This document shows positions 52,987 to 61,534 of a stretch of DNA of 64,000 nt, one piece after another; position 1 is the stretch's first letter; each line of letters starts with the position of its first letter. The notes below the pieces were generated by a model, which did no database searches, was not told the DNA's origin, and saw only the letters and a program-made list of their open reading frames with translations. Location: the NCBI GenBank assembly GCA_016717305.1, contig JADKFY010000007.1, positions 124,001-188,000 of the forward strand, read 5' to 3'. The position numbers and the translations under genes are program-made. This stretch comes from Flavobacteriales bacterium. GTDB taxonomy: Bacteria; Bacteroidota; Bacteroidia; Flavobacteriales_F; PHOS-HE28.

Positions 52987-53328
52987 ATGAACGCTGTGAT
53001 CTGCCCTCTTGCCATTGTTCCCGTTCGAAAGGAACCTTCCGATCGATCGGAAATGGTAACCCAATGGCTCTTCGGAGAAACCGCGGAGGTCCTGGAACGT
53101 CTTCCAAACTGGACCAAATTGGTCTTTGACCACGACGGTTATGAAGGTTGGGTGGACAATAAGCAGATCGCCGTTTGCACAACGCCCAACAACGATCCGG
53201 ACCTGCGCGTAGTGGACCTCTCAGCGATCTTGGATCTGGGTGAACGACAAGTGCATTTACCCTATGGTTCGGTACTTCCCTTTACACCGATGGCCTCATT
53301 ACTTGGCAGGATCGTCGTGTTCCCGTAG
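52987..53328 (+). CDS. NlpC/P60 endopeptidase, N-terminal SH3 part (frameshifted)
   Basis: A 113-residue frame with the bacterial SH3-like domain that precedes NlpC/P60 in Bacteroidota: AIVPVRKEPSDRSEMVTQWL, LFGETAEVLERLPNW, YEGWVDNKQI. After VLPFT it runs out of frame and ends at 53328. In frame 3 the sequence continues with DGLITWQDRRVPVEAI from about 53286, one base short. The intact gene would span 52987-53759, about 257 residues. Confidence 0.8.
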   Translation: MNAVICPLAIVPVRKEPSDRSEMVTQWLFGETAEVLERLPNWTKLVFDHDGYEGWVDNKQIAVCTTPNNDPDLRVVDLSAILDLGERQVHLPYGSVLPFTPMASLLGRIVVFP

Positions 53329-53369
53329 AGGCGATCACCAACCGACCGACCGACGCCACACGTGCGGAA

Positions 53370-53759
53370 TTGATCGAGCTTCACCTGCACCCCTATCTCG
53401 GTGCACCATACCTCTGGGGTGGCCGCACACCAGCTGGCATCGATTGTTCTGGATTGACGCAGATGCTCTTCATTTTCCAAGGGATCTATCTGGATCGCGA
53501 TGCCTCGCAACAAGCCGAAGAAGGGGATATCGTTGAGCTCTTGGACCTTGTGGAACCGGGGGATCTCGCCTTTTTCGATAATGACGAAGGTGCTATTACC
53601 CATGTTGGCATGGTGCTTACCCGATCCGAAGAAGGAGACCTGCGGATCGCGCATGCGAGCGGCCGTGTTCGTATCGATAAGTTGGACCAACAGGGCATCT
53701 TCGATCGCGAAAAGAAGACCTATTCGCACAAGCTGCGGATGGTGAAGCGGGTTTTGTAG
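53370..53759 (+). CDS. NlpC/P60 endopeptidase, C-terminal catalytic part (frameshifted)
   Basis: The C40 peptidase domain: YLWGGRTPAGIDCSGLTQML contains the catalytic Cys, THVGMVL the catalytic His, and AHASGRVRIDKLDQ the third site. It cleaves the gamma-D-Glu/diamino acid bond in peptidoglycan stem peptides. The reading frame is open upstream to about 53286 and joins the SH3 frame after adding one base. The TTG at 53370 is not a credible start. Confidence 0.82.
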   Translation: MIELHLHPYLGAPYLWGGRTPAGIDCSGLTQMLFIFQGIYLDRDASQQAEEGDIVELLDLVEPGDLAFFDNDEGAITHVGMVLTRSEEGDLRIAHASGRVRIDKLDQQGIFDREKKTYSHKLRMVKRVL

Positions 53760-53785
53760 TAGGCTTGGGCTTGGCCGAATTCGGC

Positions 53786-54127
53786 CTATTGAGACCCATT
53801 ACCCAACACAGTGATATAACCTGACTTCTGCGTGGTCCCACCTTGCCCAGAAGTGATCTCAGCGATGTAGAAATACGTTCCATCAGGGACTTTCAAGCCA
53901 CTGTTCGTGCGTCCATCCCATCTTACATTGAACGACTTGACATCGTACAAAACCTCTCCCCATCTATTGAGGATCCGTATATGCACTTTACTTTTATTAG
54001 GTGCTGGATAGTTCCATGTATCATTGACACCATCCCCGTTTGGGGTGATCACGTTCGGAATGACCACGATCGGACCCTCCCCTCGCAGGAAATGAAACCG
54101 ACCACTACTGTGACAGCCACATCGCAT
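53786..54127 (-). CDS. T9SS type B sorting domain, C-terminal part of the giant protein
   Basis: From VVIPNVITPNGDGVNDTW to the end this is the gliding-motility-associated C-terminal (type B) sorting domain, including ILNRWGEVLYDVKSFNVRWDG and VPDGTYFYIAEI. Its first 18 residues are an out-of-frame read. Adding one G to the GGGG run (plus-strand CCCC at 54079-54082) joins it to 54049-57312. Type B cargo is secreted by T9SS and often held at the surface by PorP/SprF-like partners. Confidence 0.85.
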   Translation of the reverse strand: MRCGCHSSGRFHFLRGEGPIVVIPNVITPNGDGVNDTWNYPAPNKSKVHIRILNRWGEVLYDVKSFNVRWDGRTNSGLKVPDGTYFYIAEITSGQGGTTQKSGYITVLGNGSQ

Positions 54128-57100
54128 CCGTTGAGGTCCGATGCCGTAGCCGTGTAAGTTCCGGGTTGCTGCACCATGATCAAATTACTGTTTTGACCTG
54201 AATTCCAAACCACATCAGACAGGTCGGTCGGAAGTTGTAAGGCTAATGCTTCTCCATTGCACAGCACGGTATCAGGGCCTAGGTCCAAAAGCGTTGGAGC
54301 AAACACCATGAGCGTATGGAAAAGGGTGTCTCTACCGCAATTTCCAAGCGCCACACGAACCTCATATAGCCCAGCATCATTCTCCGTGACGGGATCCAAC
54401 AAAGCCGTCGCACTTGTTGCACTCGTTCCATTCGGCCGGATCCACAGTGCCGTTCCGGGAGCCGGTATCGCAACGCTCAAAGTAACCTGTTCGCCTAGGC
54501 AAGCTGAAGCAGGCCCCGTTACTGAAAGTTCACCCAGTGCTGGGAATACCGTAACTAAAACGGACTGTGGTGGCGTGGTGCAGCCATCTGAGGATTGCAC
54601 CAGATAATAGAACGTCGTTTCAGTTGGAGACACCGAGTATGAGTGGCCAGAGTGGACAAGTTGGATCAACCCCGGATCAGCGTACCAGTCGATCGTGCCA
54701 GAGCCTGTCGCATTCAATGTTACACTTCCACCGGCACATAATGTCGCACCTGTTGCTATCAACACACTATCAAAGGGGTATTGGAGTGTGGTGGAGGCCG
54801 AATCGACACAACCGAAAGCATCGTAGGCGAAGAGCTGAACCGGACCTACCTCCGTTACCCAAACTGCCGGTTCCCCAGAATTCAGACTAGGCCAGAAATA
54901 GCCTGCTTGACCAGGTGTTGCGATGAGCAGAACACTATCGCCGGGACAGATCGTGAACGGACCAGGGTCAATGAACGAGGCATTTGCGCCACCCTGATAT
55001 ATCGCCACGGAAGTCTGATAGACAGACCCGCACTGGGTGATATCGCACGAATATACTCCGCCTTGAAAAACGACCTGGCTGGTTGCCGAACCAGAAAGCG
55101 GTGACCCCCACGTTACTGCATTGAGCAAACCGGCGATCACGTGGATCGTAACCTCCTCGCCGGGACATAGTGCGGCCTGTGGGAATACTTCAAGCGAAGG
55201 TGGAGCAACATGATTGATGCTAACAGGACCCAATTCTGAAACGCAACCGCGGTTATCCACAAGGGAAACAGAATAATCACCGGGAATGGCAGCTGTCAGC
55301 ACTGGACCCGTTTCCAGCAAGACCCCGGCAGGGCCACTCCATGTGTACGTTGCGGCAGGCTCTGATGTTGAGATCTCCATCGAAGCACCCGGACAAAAGA
55401 GTCCGTCGTAGGGCGATAACTCCAAATACGCAAATGGGTCTGGACCTTCAATAATATACTGGACCACCTCCGTGCAAGCAACATCGCCACCTATGGAATA
55501 TACAAGCAACGTGTATGTGCCAGGTCCATGTATCCAAACCGTATCCGCATTCACGGAGATCGAATCCACCCCGACCCCGAAAAATCCCAAACTATCACAG
55601 AGCGCACAATTGATCAGAACTATCCCTGGTTCATATTGACAAAGAGCTTCAGGAATTTCAATATTGTACGGAGGGATCTCACTTGGTAACATGAACAAAC
55701 TATCACTCACTTGGACTACAATATCATCGCCAGTGCAGTTATAATTGGTCAAAGTAACATGCACGGTAAAATGGCTCCATTCGCCAGCGACAACGGGAAT
55801 GGAGTTGATCCAGCCGATCGGTGTATCGTGCAGTACTCGGCTCATGGTATCCGATCCAACGATCAGATCAACAAGCATGTCAAGATCGGGTGGCGGGTCT
55901 GCTTGCATGCCGTCTATATACCAGACCAACAACGCCGTTAATCCGTATTGATCATAGCAGCTATGAACCGTGTCCTGATATAGGGTATCCAACCCAAGGA
56001 ATAAGGTGAGTTCATGATCCGTGATATTCGGCATGGGTGAACGTATTCCTACAAATACTTCGTTGGAAGCTGCACAGCTATCTGCCGTCGTGTACGTTAC
56101 GGTCAGTGTTTCGTAAAATGGATATTCGATCAACACACTGTCGCTTGTTGAAAGTACGATGGCGCTATCATTCTCCCAAACCACTGTACCACCCACCGGT
56201 GGATTGGTCACCCACACCCAAAATGGATCGCAACCGAGCACCGGGTCAGGCTCTTCGTTCGCTTCATTTACCATCAAACCATCACTGATCAATGGAATAT
56301 CAGGTGGTGCAAGTATGGAAACAAAAACCGAGTCCGTCTCCCAAGTCCAGCAACCATTATCAGAGGATAAGGTCCATTGGACCCAATCCGAAAAAGGATA
56401 TTCGTATGGTTGCACTAAATCTGGATGGATCGATGAGGATGTTGCGTATATACGGGGTTCAGAATGTTGAAAAATGTTATCCATCAAAAGTTGCACAGAA
56501 CATCCAGAAAATGAATCCAAGTTCTGAACCGGTTGCACTACGTATGGAGGGCGGTATAAGACCCTCATGTTGATACTGTCCATAACTCCTTGACGATCAC
56601 ACGAAGGTATCGTATCCCAACGCCTCCAAACATCCAACGGCTCACGGGTCCTATCATACCCTTTTCCGACGAAAGCATGAGCTTCGCCCTCTATGGGTGC
56701 ATTCCAAATCCCATACGCGGTATAGAAACTATCTGCACAATAAGAGAAGGGGTACAGCAGGGCCCCTGGAGGCCACACCAATCCCAATGTATCCAAATTC
56801 TGTTCCTCTGTATTCCAAAGCGGACTAATTGGTACTGTTAACCATTGGGGGAAACTACCTCCAAAGGTCAAATGACCATCAGGTAGAAATGAGATGCCAT
56901 TCGCGTGCTTTGCACTCGGACCTGCAAATTGTTGGGCATCGACCAAGTCGAGGCTGGAATATGTCAACCGGGCTATGAACAGATCCACATCACCAGTGGC
57001 CATGAAAAGTCCACTTCCACTGTAATGATCGGCCAGCCCTTGGAATTGACACTTGAATTCACCGTATATAGCCAAGGTGTCACCCTGCAAAGCCAGTGAT

Positions 57101-57312
57101 TTGGCCGCTACGTTGGAATACGAAGGTATTGCTGCGTACTGCGAAAGTGTGCCATCTATGGTTACCCGCCAAACGAAGGCCGCCCGTGAACCGGCAGCGG
57201 TAAGTAGTTGCTGGGATGTGCCGGAGAAGATCATTGATGACCCCATACCACCACATATAGCAAGATCACCTTGTGGCGTGTAGATCTTCGTAACCCCGGT
57301 CCGTGGGTCCAC
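54049..57312 (-). CDS. Giant T9SS surface protein, central Ig-like region (frameshifted at both ends)
   Basis: A 1087-residue open frame. The first part is the end of a beta-propeller region; the rest is a series of roughly 80- to 100-residue Ig/PKD-like modules with repeating phrases such as CPGDSVLLIATPGQAGYFW, LCPGEEVTIHVIAG and TYTATASDLNGCDVAVTV. Neither end has a natural boundary: the N-terminus continues 57266-58186 and the C-terminus 53786-54127, each after one missing base. Likely an adhesin-type extracellular protein. Confidence 0.82.
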   Translation of the reverse strand: MDPRTGVTKIYTPQGDLAICGGMGSSMIFSGTSQQLLTAAGSRAAFVWRVTIDGTLSQYAAIPSYSNVAAKSLALQGDTLAIYGEFKCQFQGLADHYSGSGLFMATGDVDLFIARLTYSSLDLVDAQQFAGPSAKHANGISFLPDGHLTFGGSFPQWLTVPISPLWNTEEQNLDTLGLVWPPGALLYPFSYCADSFYTAYGIWNAPIEGEAHAFVGKGYDRTREPLDVWRRWDTIPSCDRQGVMDSINMRVLYRPPYVVQPVQNLDSFSGCSVQLLMDNIFQHSEPRIYATSSSIHPDLVQPYEYPFSDWVQWTLSSDNGCWTWETDSVFVSILAPPDIPLISDGLMVNEANEEPDPVLGCDPFWVWVTNPPVGGTVVWENDSAIVLSTSDSVLIEYPFYETLTVTYTTADSCAASNEVFVGIRSPMPNITDHELTLFLGLDTLYQDTVHSCYDQYGLTALLVWYIDGMQADPPPDLDMLVDLIVGSDTMSRVLHDTPIGWINSIPVVAGEWSHFTVHVTLTNYNCTGDDIVVQVSDSLFMLPSEIPPYNIEIPEALCQYEPGIVLINCALCDSLGFFGVGVDSISVNADTVWIHGPGTYTLLVYSIGGDVACTEVVQYIIEGPDPFAYLELSPYDGLFCPGASMEISTSEPAATYTWSGPAGVLLETGPVLTAAIPGDYSVSLVDNRGCVSELGPVSINHVAPPSLEVFPQAALCPGEEVTIHVIAGLLNAVTWGSPLSGSATSQVVFQGGVYSCDITQCGSVYQTSVAIYQGGANASFIDPGPFTICPGDSVLLIATPGQAGYFWPSLNSGEPAVWVTEVGPVQLFAYDAFGCVDSASTTLQYPFDSVLIATGATLCAGGSVTLNATGSGTIDWYADPGLIQLVHSGHSYSVSPTETTFYYLVQSSDGCTTPPQSVLVTVFPALGELSVTGPASACLGEQVTLSVAIPAPGTALWIRPNGTSATSATALLDPVTENDAGLYEVRVALGNCGRDTLFHTLMVFAPTLLDLGPDTVLCNGEALALQLPTDLSDVVWNSGQNSNLIMVQQPGTYTATASDLNGCDVAVTVVVGFISCEGRVRSWSFRT

Positions 57313-58186
57313 CTCCTGCGCTACAGAACCACTCCTCAGTCCCTGTAGTGCTGTACCGGATCAAGAAGATCGCCGAGAAGTAAGGATTATTGTGCGTCTG
57401 ATCGAAAGTGATCGTATCGCTGAATTGTCCCAATGCATAAACTTCGTTCCCCGGGCCATGCGTCACGGAAACCCCTCGATCGGTGTATTCCGCAGCGCCT
57501 TGCCTGACCCATTGTAACTGACCTGTGGCCGCATAGGATGCAACGAACGCATCCGTACTTGACGTCATTGACAATGGGTTGATCATACTTGTTAAGTATG
57601 AAACATCCCAATTGGCCACCCCTATGAATTCCCCGACCACGGCTACTTCGCCATTCGGTGCGATGCTCACCCCGAGGCCTCGGTCCGTCCCTTCATCTCC
57701 GCCGAATCGTTCGGCCCATAGAGCGGTTCCATCATCTGCATCCAATAGAGCAACGAATCCATCGGCCGAGGCGTTCGCGCTTTCCAACGAGATCCCGAAA
57801 ATATCGGCGATCCCAACAAAATTTCCCGAAACCGCTACAGTACCGTTCTCACTCGCTGCTACCGACATGCCCTGGTCCTTCAAAGTACCACCTGCCCTGC
57901 GGAGCCAAACATGGTTTCCCGCAGGATCGAGTTTCAATAGGAAGATATCCGTACTACCAGACGAGTGCACGTACACGTCTTCGAACTCCAGCGCCATAAC
58001 CAAGTCCCCACGGAAATCTCCCAATACATAAGTATTGCCGGCTTGGTCTGTGGCAATGTCGTTCACTAGGTTCTCCCCTCGTAACGCCCGCAGCCAATGG
58101 GTCTGTGAGTGCACCGCGTTGGCACTCCATAACCATGCAAGAGCGACAAAAGTCAGAGCGGAACGGTATCCTTGGATGTCGGCCAT
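57266..58186 (-). CDS. Giant T9SS surface protein, N-terminal SBBP-repeat part (frameshifted)
   Basis: Starts at ATG 58186 with signal peptide (LTFVALAWLWSANAVHSQT), then SBBP-type beta-propeller repeats: ATDQAGNTYVLGDFRGDL, SVAASENGTVAVSGNFVG, SIAPNGEVAVVGEFIGVAN. It leaves frame after GGGPTDRG. One extra G at the GGGG run (plus-strand CCCC at 57294-57297) gives RGVTKIYTPQGDLAICG and joins the central part. The whole gene, 53786-58186, would encode about 1466 residues. Confidence 0.82.
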   Translation of the reverse strand: MADIQGYRSALTFVALAWLWSANAVHSQTHWLRALRGENLVNDIATDQAGNTYVLGDFRGDLVMALEFEDVYVHSSGSTDIFLLKLDPAGNHVWLRRAGGTLKDQGMSVAASENGTVAVSGNFVGIADIFGISLESANASADGFVALLDADDGTALWAERFGGDEGTDRGLGVSIAPNGEVAVVGEFIGVANWDVSYLTSMINPLSMTSSTDAFVASYAATGQLQWVRQGAAEYTDRGVSVTHGPGNEVYALGQFSDTITFDQTHNNPYFSAIFLIRYSTTGTEEWFCSAGGGPTDRGYEDLHATR

Positions 58187-58280
58187 ATCCAAATCTAAGT
58201 CCAACCATCCCTGGATCTTCCGCTTCAGATCAGATTATGTCCAAAATCACCACTTTGGGGGATACGGCCATTTCCTTCGA

Positions 58281-60632
58281 TCAAAACCGCAACGTGTACA
58301 TGATCACTGGCAGCAACGCCAACTGCGGTGCCCCTTGGATCGTTCCTGTTCTGCGGTCGTAGTAGGTGTAAACGCGCGTGCTGCCGTTCAATACGTTCTG
58401 TGCATCGGCCTTGATCTCGTGGCTCACTTTAGCACGGCCAACGCGGTAGGCGATCATGAGGTCGAGCTTATGGATCGGATCACCCTTCTTGCTCCATGGC
58501 GCCCCACCGGCAACCTCCTCTCCTGCTGCTTGACTGGCCTGTAGGTCGATCGGTGTGCCGTATTGCCCGCCCAGCACGGAGTAGCGGAAACTGGTGGTGA
58601 GGACCTTGTCCTTACTGCCGATCTTCCATTCCTTACCAGCCAACGCATTCGCCACAAGGCCCATGTTGAAACGGGAATTCCGCCATACTCCATCGAGCGC
58701 TTTGTACCGGGTATCGCTCAACGATGCCGTGGTCATGAAATGATAGCCGTGGGTGAAGAACTTTTCCAAGGATAGTTCCACGCCATAGTTGCGACCAACG
58801 CCTTTGTTGACCAATGGCGTGGTGGTGAACCAACCGGAGTAATTCGTGAGGCTGTAAGAACTGTTGGGGTCGTTCTCCACGGGCACATTGAAGTGGTGTT
58901 GGTAGTACGCTTCCATTTTGAACTGGATGTCCTCGCTCAACATTTGCTCGTAGCCGATCACTGCGTGTACTGCTTTGGAAAGGCCCAGGTTCTCATTCGG
59001 TCTGTATGTTGAACCTGCATCGTTTGCTGCCTCTGCTTGGTAGGTCATGATCGCTTCAGTACGCGAATGCAAGCCACCCGCAATACTTAGTGCTTTGCCG
59101 GGATGAAACTGGTACTTGAGCCCCACACGAGGTTCAACGCTGGCAGCTCCGTTGAGGGCGTAGTACAGCAAATGAACGCCGCTGGTCATCGTCAGCTTTT
59201 CGTTCATGCGCCATTTCCAACTGGTGAATGCTTGGACCGTGGTGGCCTCTCCTCGTGTATCCAACTCGGTCACGGTGCGTTGCACTTCCCGGTCGAAACT
59301 CGAAGAGCCCATACGGAATTGTTCCATGGAAAGGATGATACCGCTGCGCAATTTGTGCTTTGCGCTAAGACGATTGTTCACCACGGTCGAAGCGCGTAAC
59401 GTCCACTTGCCTAGCTCATCCGTGTGGTAACGGGTCAACGGTGTTTCTCCTGGCACTTCACTTTCATCGTATTCCGTTGCACTGCTGTTCCCACTGACAG
59501 AGACCGTGCTGTAAACGAAACCGCTTGCGCCCAAAGTACGCGTGTGGGTGAGGCCCAGCACACCAATGCGTGATCCGAAATCGGCACGGGAAAAGAGGGT
59601 GTCCCCATTGTCGCTCTCATCCTTGTCCACGATATGGCTCGTGCCGCCAAGGCCGAACAAGGAGAACGTTCCATTCTTGCTTGTGGGCACTTTCACTTTG
59701 AAGGAACCATCCATGTATTTCGGCACACCGCCGTAATCCACTATCCCGGCTCCATCCAGCAGGGCCAAGGTTGAATAACGGAAGTTCGCTAAGTAGGACC
59801 CGCCCTTCAAACCGGGGATCGGCCCTTCAGCAGTGAGATCGGTACCGAGTACTCCCAACTTGAAGGTGTATTCGCGCTGCTTGTCGTTGCCATCGCGCAG
59901 CCGCATGTCGAAGATCGCGCTCAACGCATTGCCGTATTCAGGAGCGAAGGCACCCGTGTAGAATTCTGAATTGTCCAACATGTCACTGTTCAACACGTTG
60001 ATGGGGCCACCGGTACTTCCTTCGTCGCTGAAATGGTTCGGATTGGGGATCTCGATCCCTTCCAAACGCCACAGAACACCTTTGGGCGAATTGCCACGGG
60101 CAATGATCGAATTGTCCCCTGTTGCATCGCCCGCAACACCGGGAAAGCTGCTTACCATGCGTGCCGGGTCGTTGATACCACCAGCGATCCGGGAGGTTTC
60201 CTCCACACTGATCCGTCGTGCACTCAACGTTGCCATATCATTACGCACCACACCTTTCTTCTCTTCGGGCTTCACTTCGATTTCCTTTAACTGCACAAGT
60301 GATTCCTGCATGCGTACCGTAACGATCAGCTCCTTCGCACTGTTCAAGAGCAGGTTCGGTAGGATCTGTTCCTCATAGCCCAGCATACGGATCTGTAGAT
60401 CGACCCGACCTGTGGGAACCGCTTCGATAGTGAAATTCCCATCGATGTCCGCCGTAGCTCCTTTCAATGGATCGGAATTGGTCACGATCACCGTGGCACC
60501 GATCAAGGGTTGTCTGGTATCGCTATCGAGGACGGTGCCGCGAATGGTTTGTTGGTTCCCTTGTGCAGATAATTCCTGGACAAGAAGAAGAAGGAACACA
60601 CTGAAAATGATCTGAAGAATTCGAACGGACAT
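58281..60632 (-). CDS. TonB-dependent outer-membrane receptor
   Basis: A 783-residue protein with signal peptide, an N-terminal carboxypeptidase-regulatory-like domain (TIRGTVLDSDTRQPLIGATV), a plug domain (ISVEETSRIAGGINDPARMV; EIPNPNHFSDEGSTGGPINV) and a long 22-strand-type barrel ending in LPVIMYTLRF with a terminal Phe. It imports an unknown ligand. Its promoter AGTAGGGGTAT-N12-TTGTCCTA is shared with the next gene upstream, which suggests ECF sigma control. Confidence 0.9.
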   Translation of the reverse strand: MSVRILQIIFSVFLLLLVQELSAQGNQQTIRGTVLDSDTRQPLIGATVIVTNSDPLKGATADIDGNFTIEAVPTGRVDLQIRMLGYEEQILPNLLLNSAKELIVTVRMQESLVQLKEIEVKPEEKKGVVRNDMATLSARRISVEETSRIAGGINDPARMVSSFPGVAGDATGDNSIIARGNSPKGVLWRLEGIEIPNPNHFSDEGSTGGPINVLNSDMLDNSEFYTGAFAPEYGNALSAIFDMRLRDGNDKQREYTFKLGVLGTDLTAEGPIPGLKGGSYLANFRYSTLALLDGAGIVDYGGVPKYMDGSFKVKVPTSKNGTFSLFGLGGTSHIVDKDESDNGDTLFSRADFGSRIGVLGLTHTRTLGASGFVYSTVSVSGNSSATEYDESEVPGETPLTRYHTDELGKWTLRASTVVNNRLSAKHKLRSGIILSMEQFRMGSSSFDREVQRTVTELDTRGEATTVQAFTSWKWRMNEKLTMTSGVHLLYYALNGAASVEPRVGLKYQFHPGKALSIAGGLHSRTEAIMTYQAEAANDAGSTYRPNENLGLSKAVHAVIGYEQMLSEDIQFKMEAYYQHHFNVPVENDPNSSYSLTNYSGWFTTTPLVNKGVGRNYGVELSLEKFFTHGYHFMTTASLSDTRYKALDGVWRNSRFNMGLVANALAGKEWKIGSKDKVLTTSFRYSVLGGQYGTPIDLQASQAAGEEVAGGAPWSKKGDPIHKLDLMIAYRVGRAKVSHEIKADAQNVLNGSTRVYTYYDRRTGTIQGAPQLALLPVIMYTLRF

Positions 60633-60651
60633 GGTTTGGTGGTTTGTGGTT

Positions 60652-60682
60652 TAGGACAAGCACTGAATTGAATACCCCTACT
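60652..60682 (-). promoter_or_regulatory. ECF-type promoter of the TonB receptor gene
   Basis: On the minus strand AGTAGGGGTAT (60672-60682), 12 nt, TTGTCCTA (60652-60659). The ATG at 60632 is 19 nt further on. The same two blocks with the same spacing precede the outer-membrane gene at 61468. Confidence 0.68.
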
Positions 60683-60691
60683 TCTTCCTAA

Positions 60692-60743
60692 AAAATAGTT
60701 GGGCCGGATCGGTTCGGGAAATATTCCCTGAACGATCCGGCCC
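60692..60743 (-). terminator. Rho-independent terminator of the outer-membrane protein gene
   Basis: GGGCCGGATCGTTCAGGGA (minus strand, 60743 down to 60725) pairs with its near-perfect complement at 60701-60719, with one bulge and mismatch. It is followed by AACTATTTTTT. It lies 24 nt after the stop at 60767 and insulates the TonB receptor promoter. Confidence 0.85.
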
Positions 60744-60766
60744 TTTGGCGAAAAGAAGATCAGTGA

Positions 60767-61468
60767 TCAGAACTTGCCAACCTTGATACTGACCCCGGTG
60801 GTAATGCCATGCAATGCATCCTTGGCTGTACCGGGTAGATCGATATCCGTCGTGTAGCGATACGAAGCACCAACGCCGATGCGTAAGAAGGGAATGAGGT
60901 TCATCTCCAGTTCCACACCTGGTTCGATCACGAAAAAGGCCGCAGCATCATCGCGGTAGTTGAAGTCGTAATGGTCATCCGTGCCGTCATGGTGCTCGTC
61001 ATTCCAAGGAAACTCAGTGGTATAGGCACAACCACCTGCCCCAATGACGATGGGAAAGCTGATATGGATCGGCGACTTGTAGGCGATGACCGGCTCGATC
61101 AACAATCCGCCATAGCCCATATTAAATCGACCTGAGCGACGAGGCAAGCTCCCGGTTTCCAAAATGGCACTGTCGTAGGCCTCGTTGCCGAGGCTTGTCA
61201 CCATTCCCTGTCCGGCCAAGCCAATGGTAAGTCTATGGTTCACCAACCAGCCGCCGCGTAGACCAACCAGCATGGCATCCTGCTTCAGCATCTGTGTATA
61301 CGATGCGGTGGGTGCGGCCCAGCCTCCGTGGGTCATTTTGCCTTGACCGCCGAAAAGTGTACGCGGGGCTTGGTCATTTGTGTTGGGCTCAGTTTCCTGG
61401 GCATTCGACAATTGGGGTGCGAAAATGAGGAGTGCTGCTACAACAGCAGAAGAAAGATCGGGTCTCAT
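60767..61468 (-). CDS. Outer-membrane protein of unknown function
   Basis: A 233-residue protein with signal peptide (AVVAALLIFAPQLSNAQ) and alternating beta strands (GLRGGWLVNHRLTIGLAGQG; GVGASYRYTTDI), ending GVSIKVGKF with a terminal Phe, as in small barrels. An acidic His-rich loop (NDEHHDGTDDHYDFNYRDD) at about 155-175 could bind metal; that is inference. Same ECF-type promoter as the TonB receptor. Confidence 0.72.
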   Translation of the reverse strand: MRPDLSSAVVAALLIFAPQLSNAQETEPNTNDQAPRTLFGGQGKMTHGGWAAPTASYTQMLKQDAMLVGLRGGWLVNHRLTIGLAGQGMVTSLGNEAYDSAILETGSLPRRSGRFNMGYGGLLIEPVIAYKSPIHISFPIVIGAGGCAYTTEFPWNDEHHDGTDDHYDFNYRDDAAAFFVIEPGVELEMNLIPFLRIGVGASYRYTTDIDLPGTAKDALHGITTGVSIKVGKF

Positions 61469-61497
61469 CGAGTTGTGTTTTGTTTGGTTGTTGTGTG

Positions 61498-61528
61498 TAT
61501 GACAACCGCCCCTCTCGATACCCCTACT
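61498..61528 (-). promoter_or_regulatory. ECF-type promoter of the outer-membrane protein gene
   Basis: On the minus strand AGTAGGGGTAT (61518-61528), 12 nt, TTGTCATA (61498-61505), 29 nt before the ATG at 61468. Confidence 0.68.
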
Positions 61529-61534
61529 CCATTT

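Noticed and set aside
53773..53786. 14-bp palindrome GGCCGAATTCGGCC between convergent genes
   Set aside because: Perfect but short, no T-run and no second copy noticed; too little to call a site.
55253..55261. Perfect DnaA box TTATCCACA
   Set aside because: Single site inside the coding region of the giant surface protein, with no second box or AT-rich stretch nearby.
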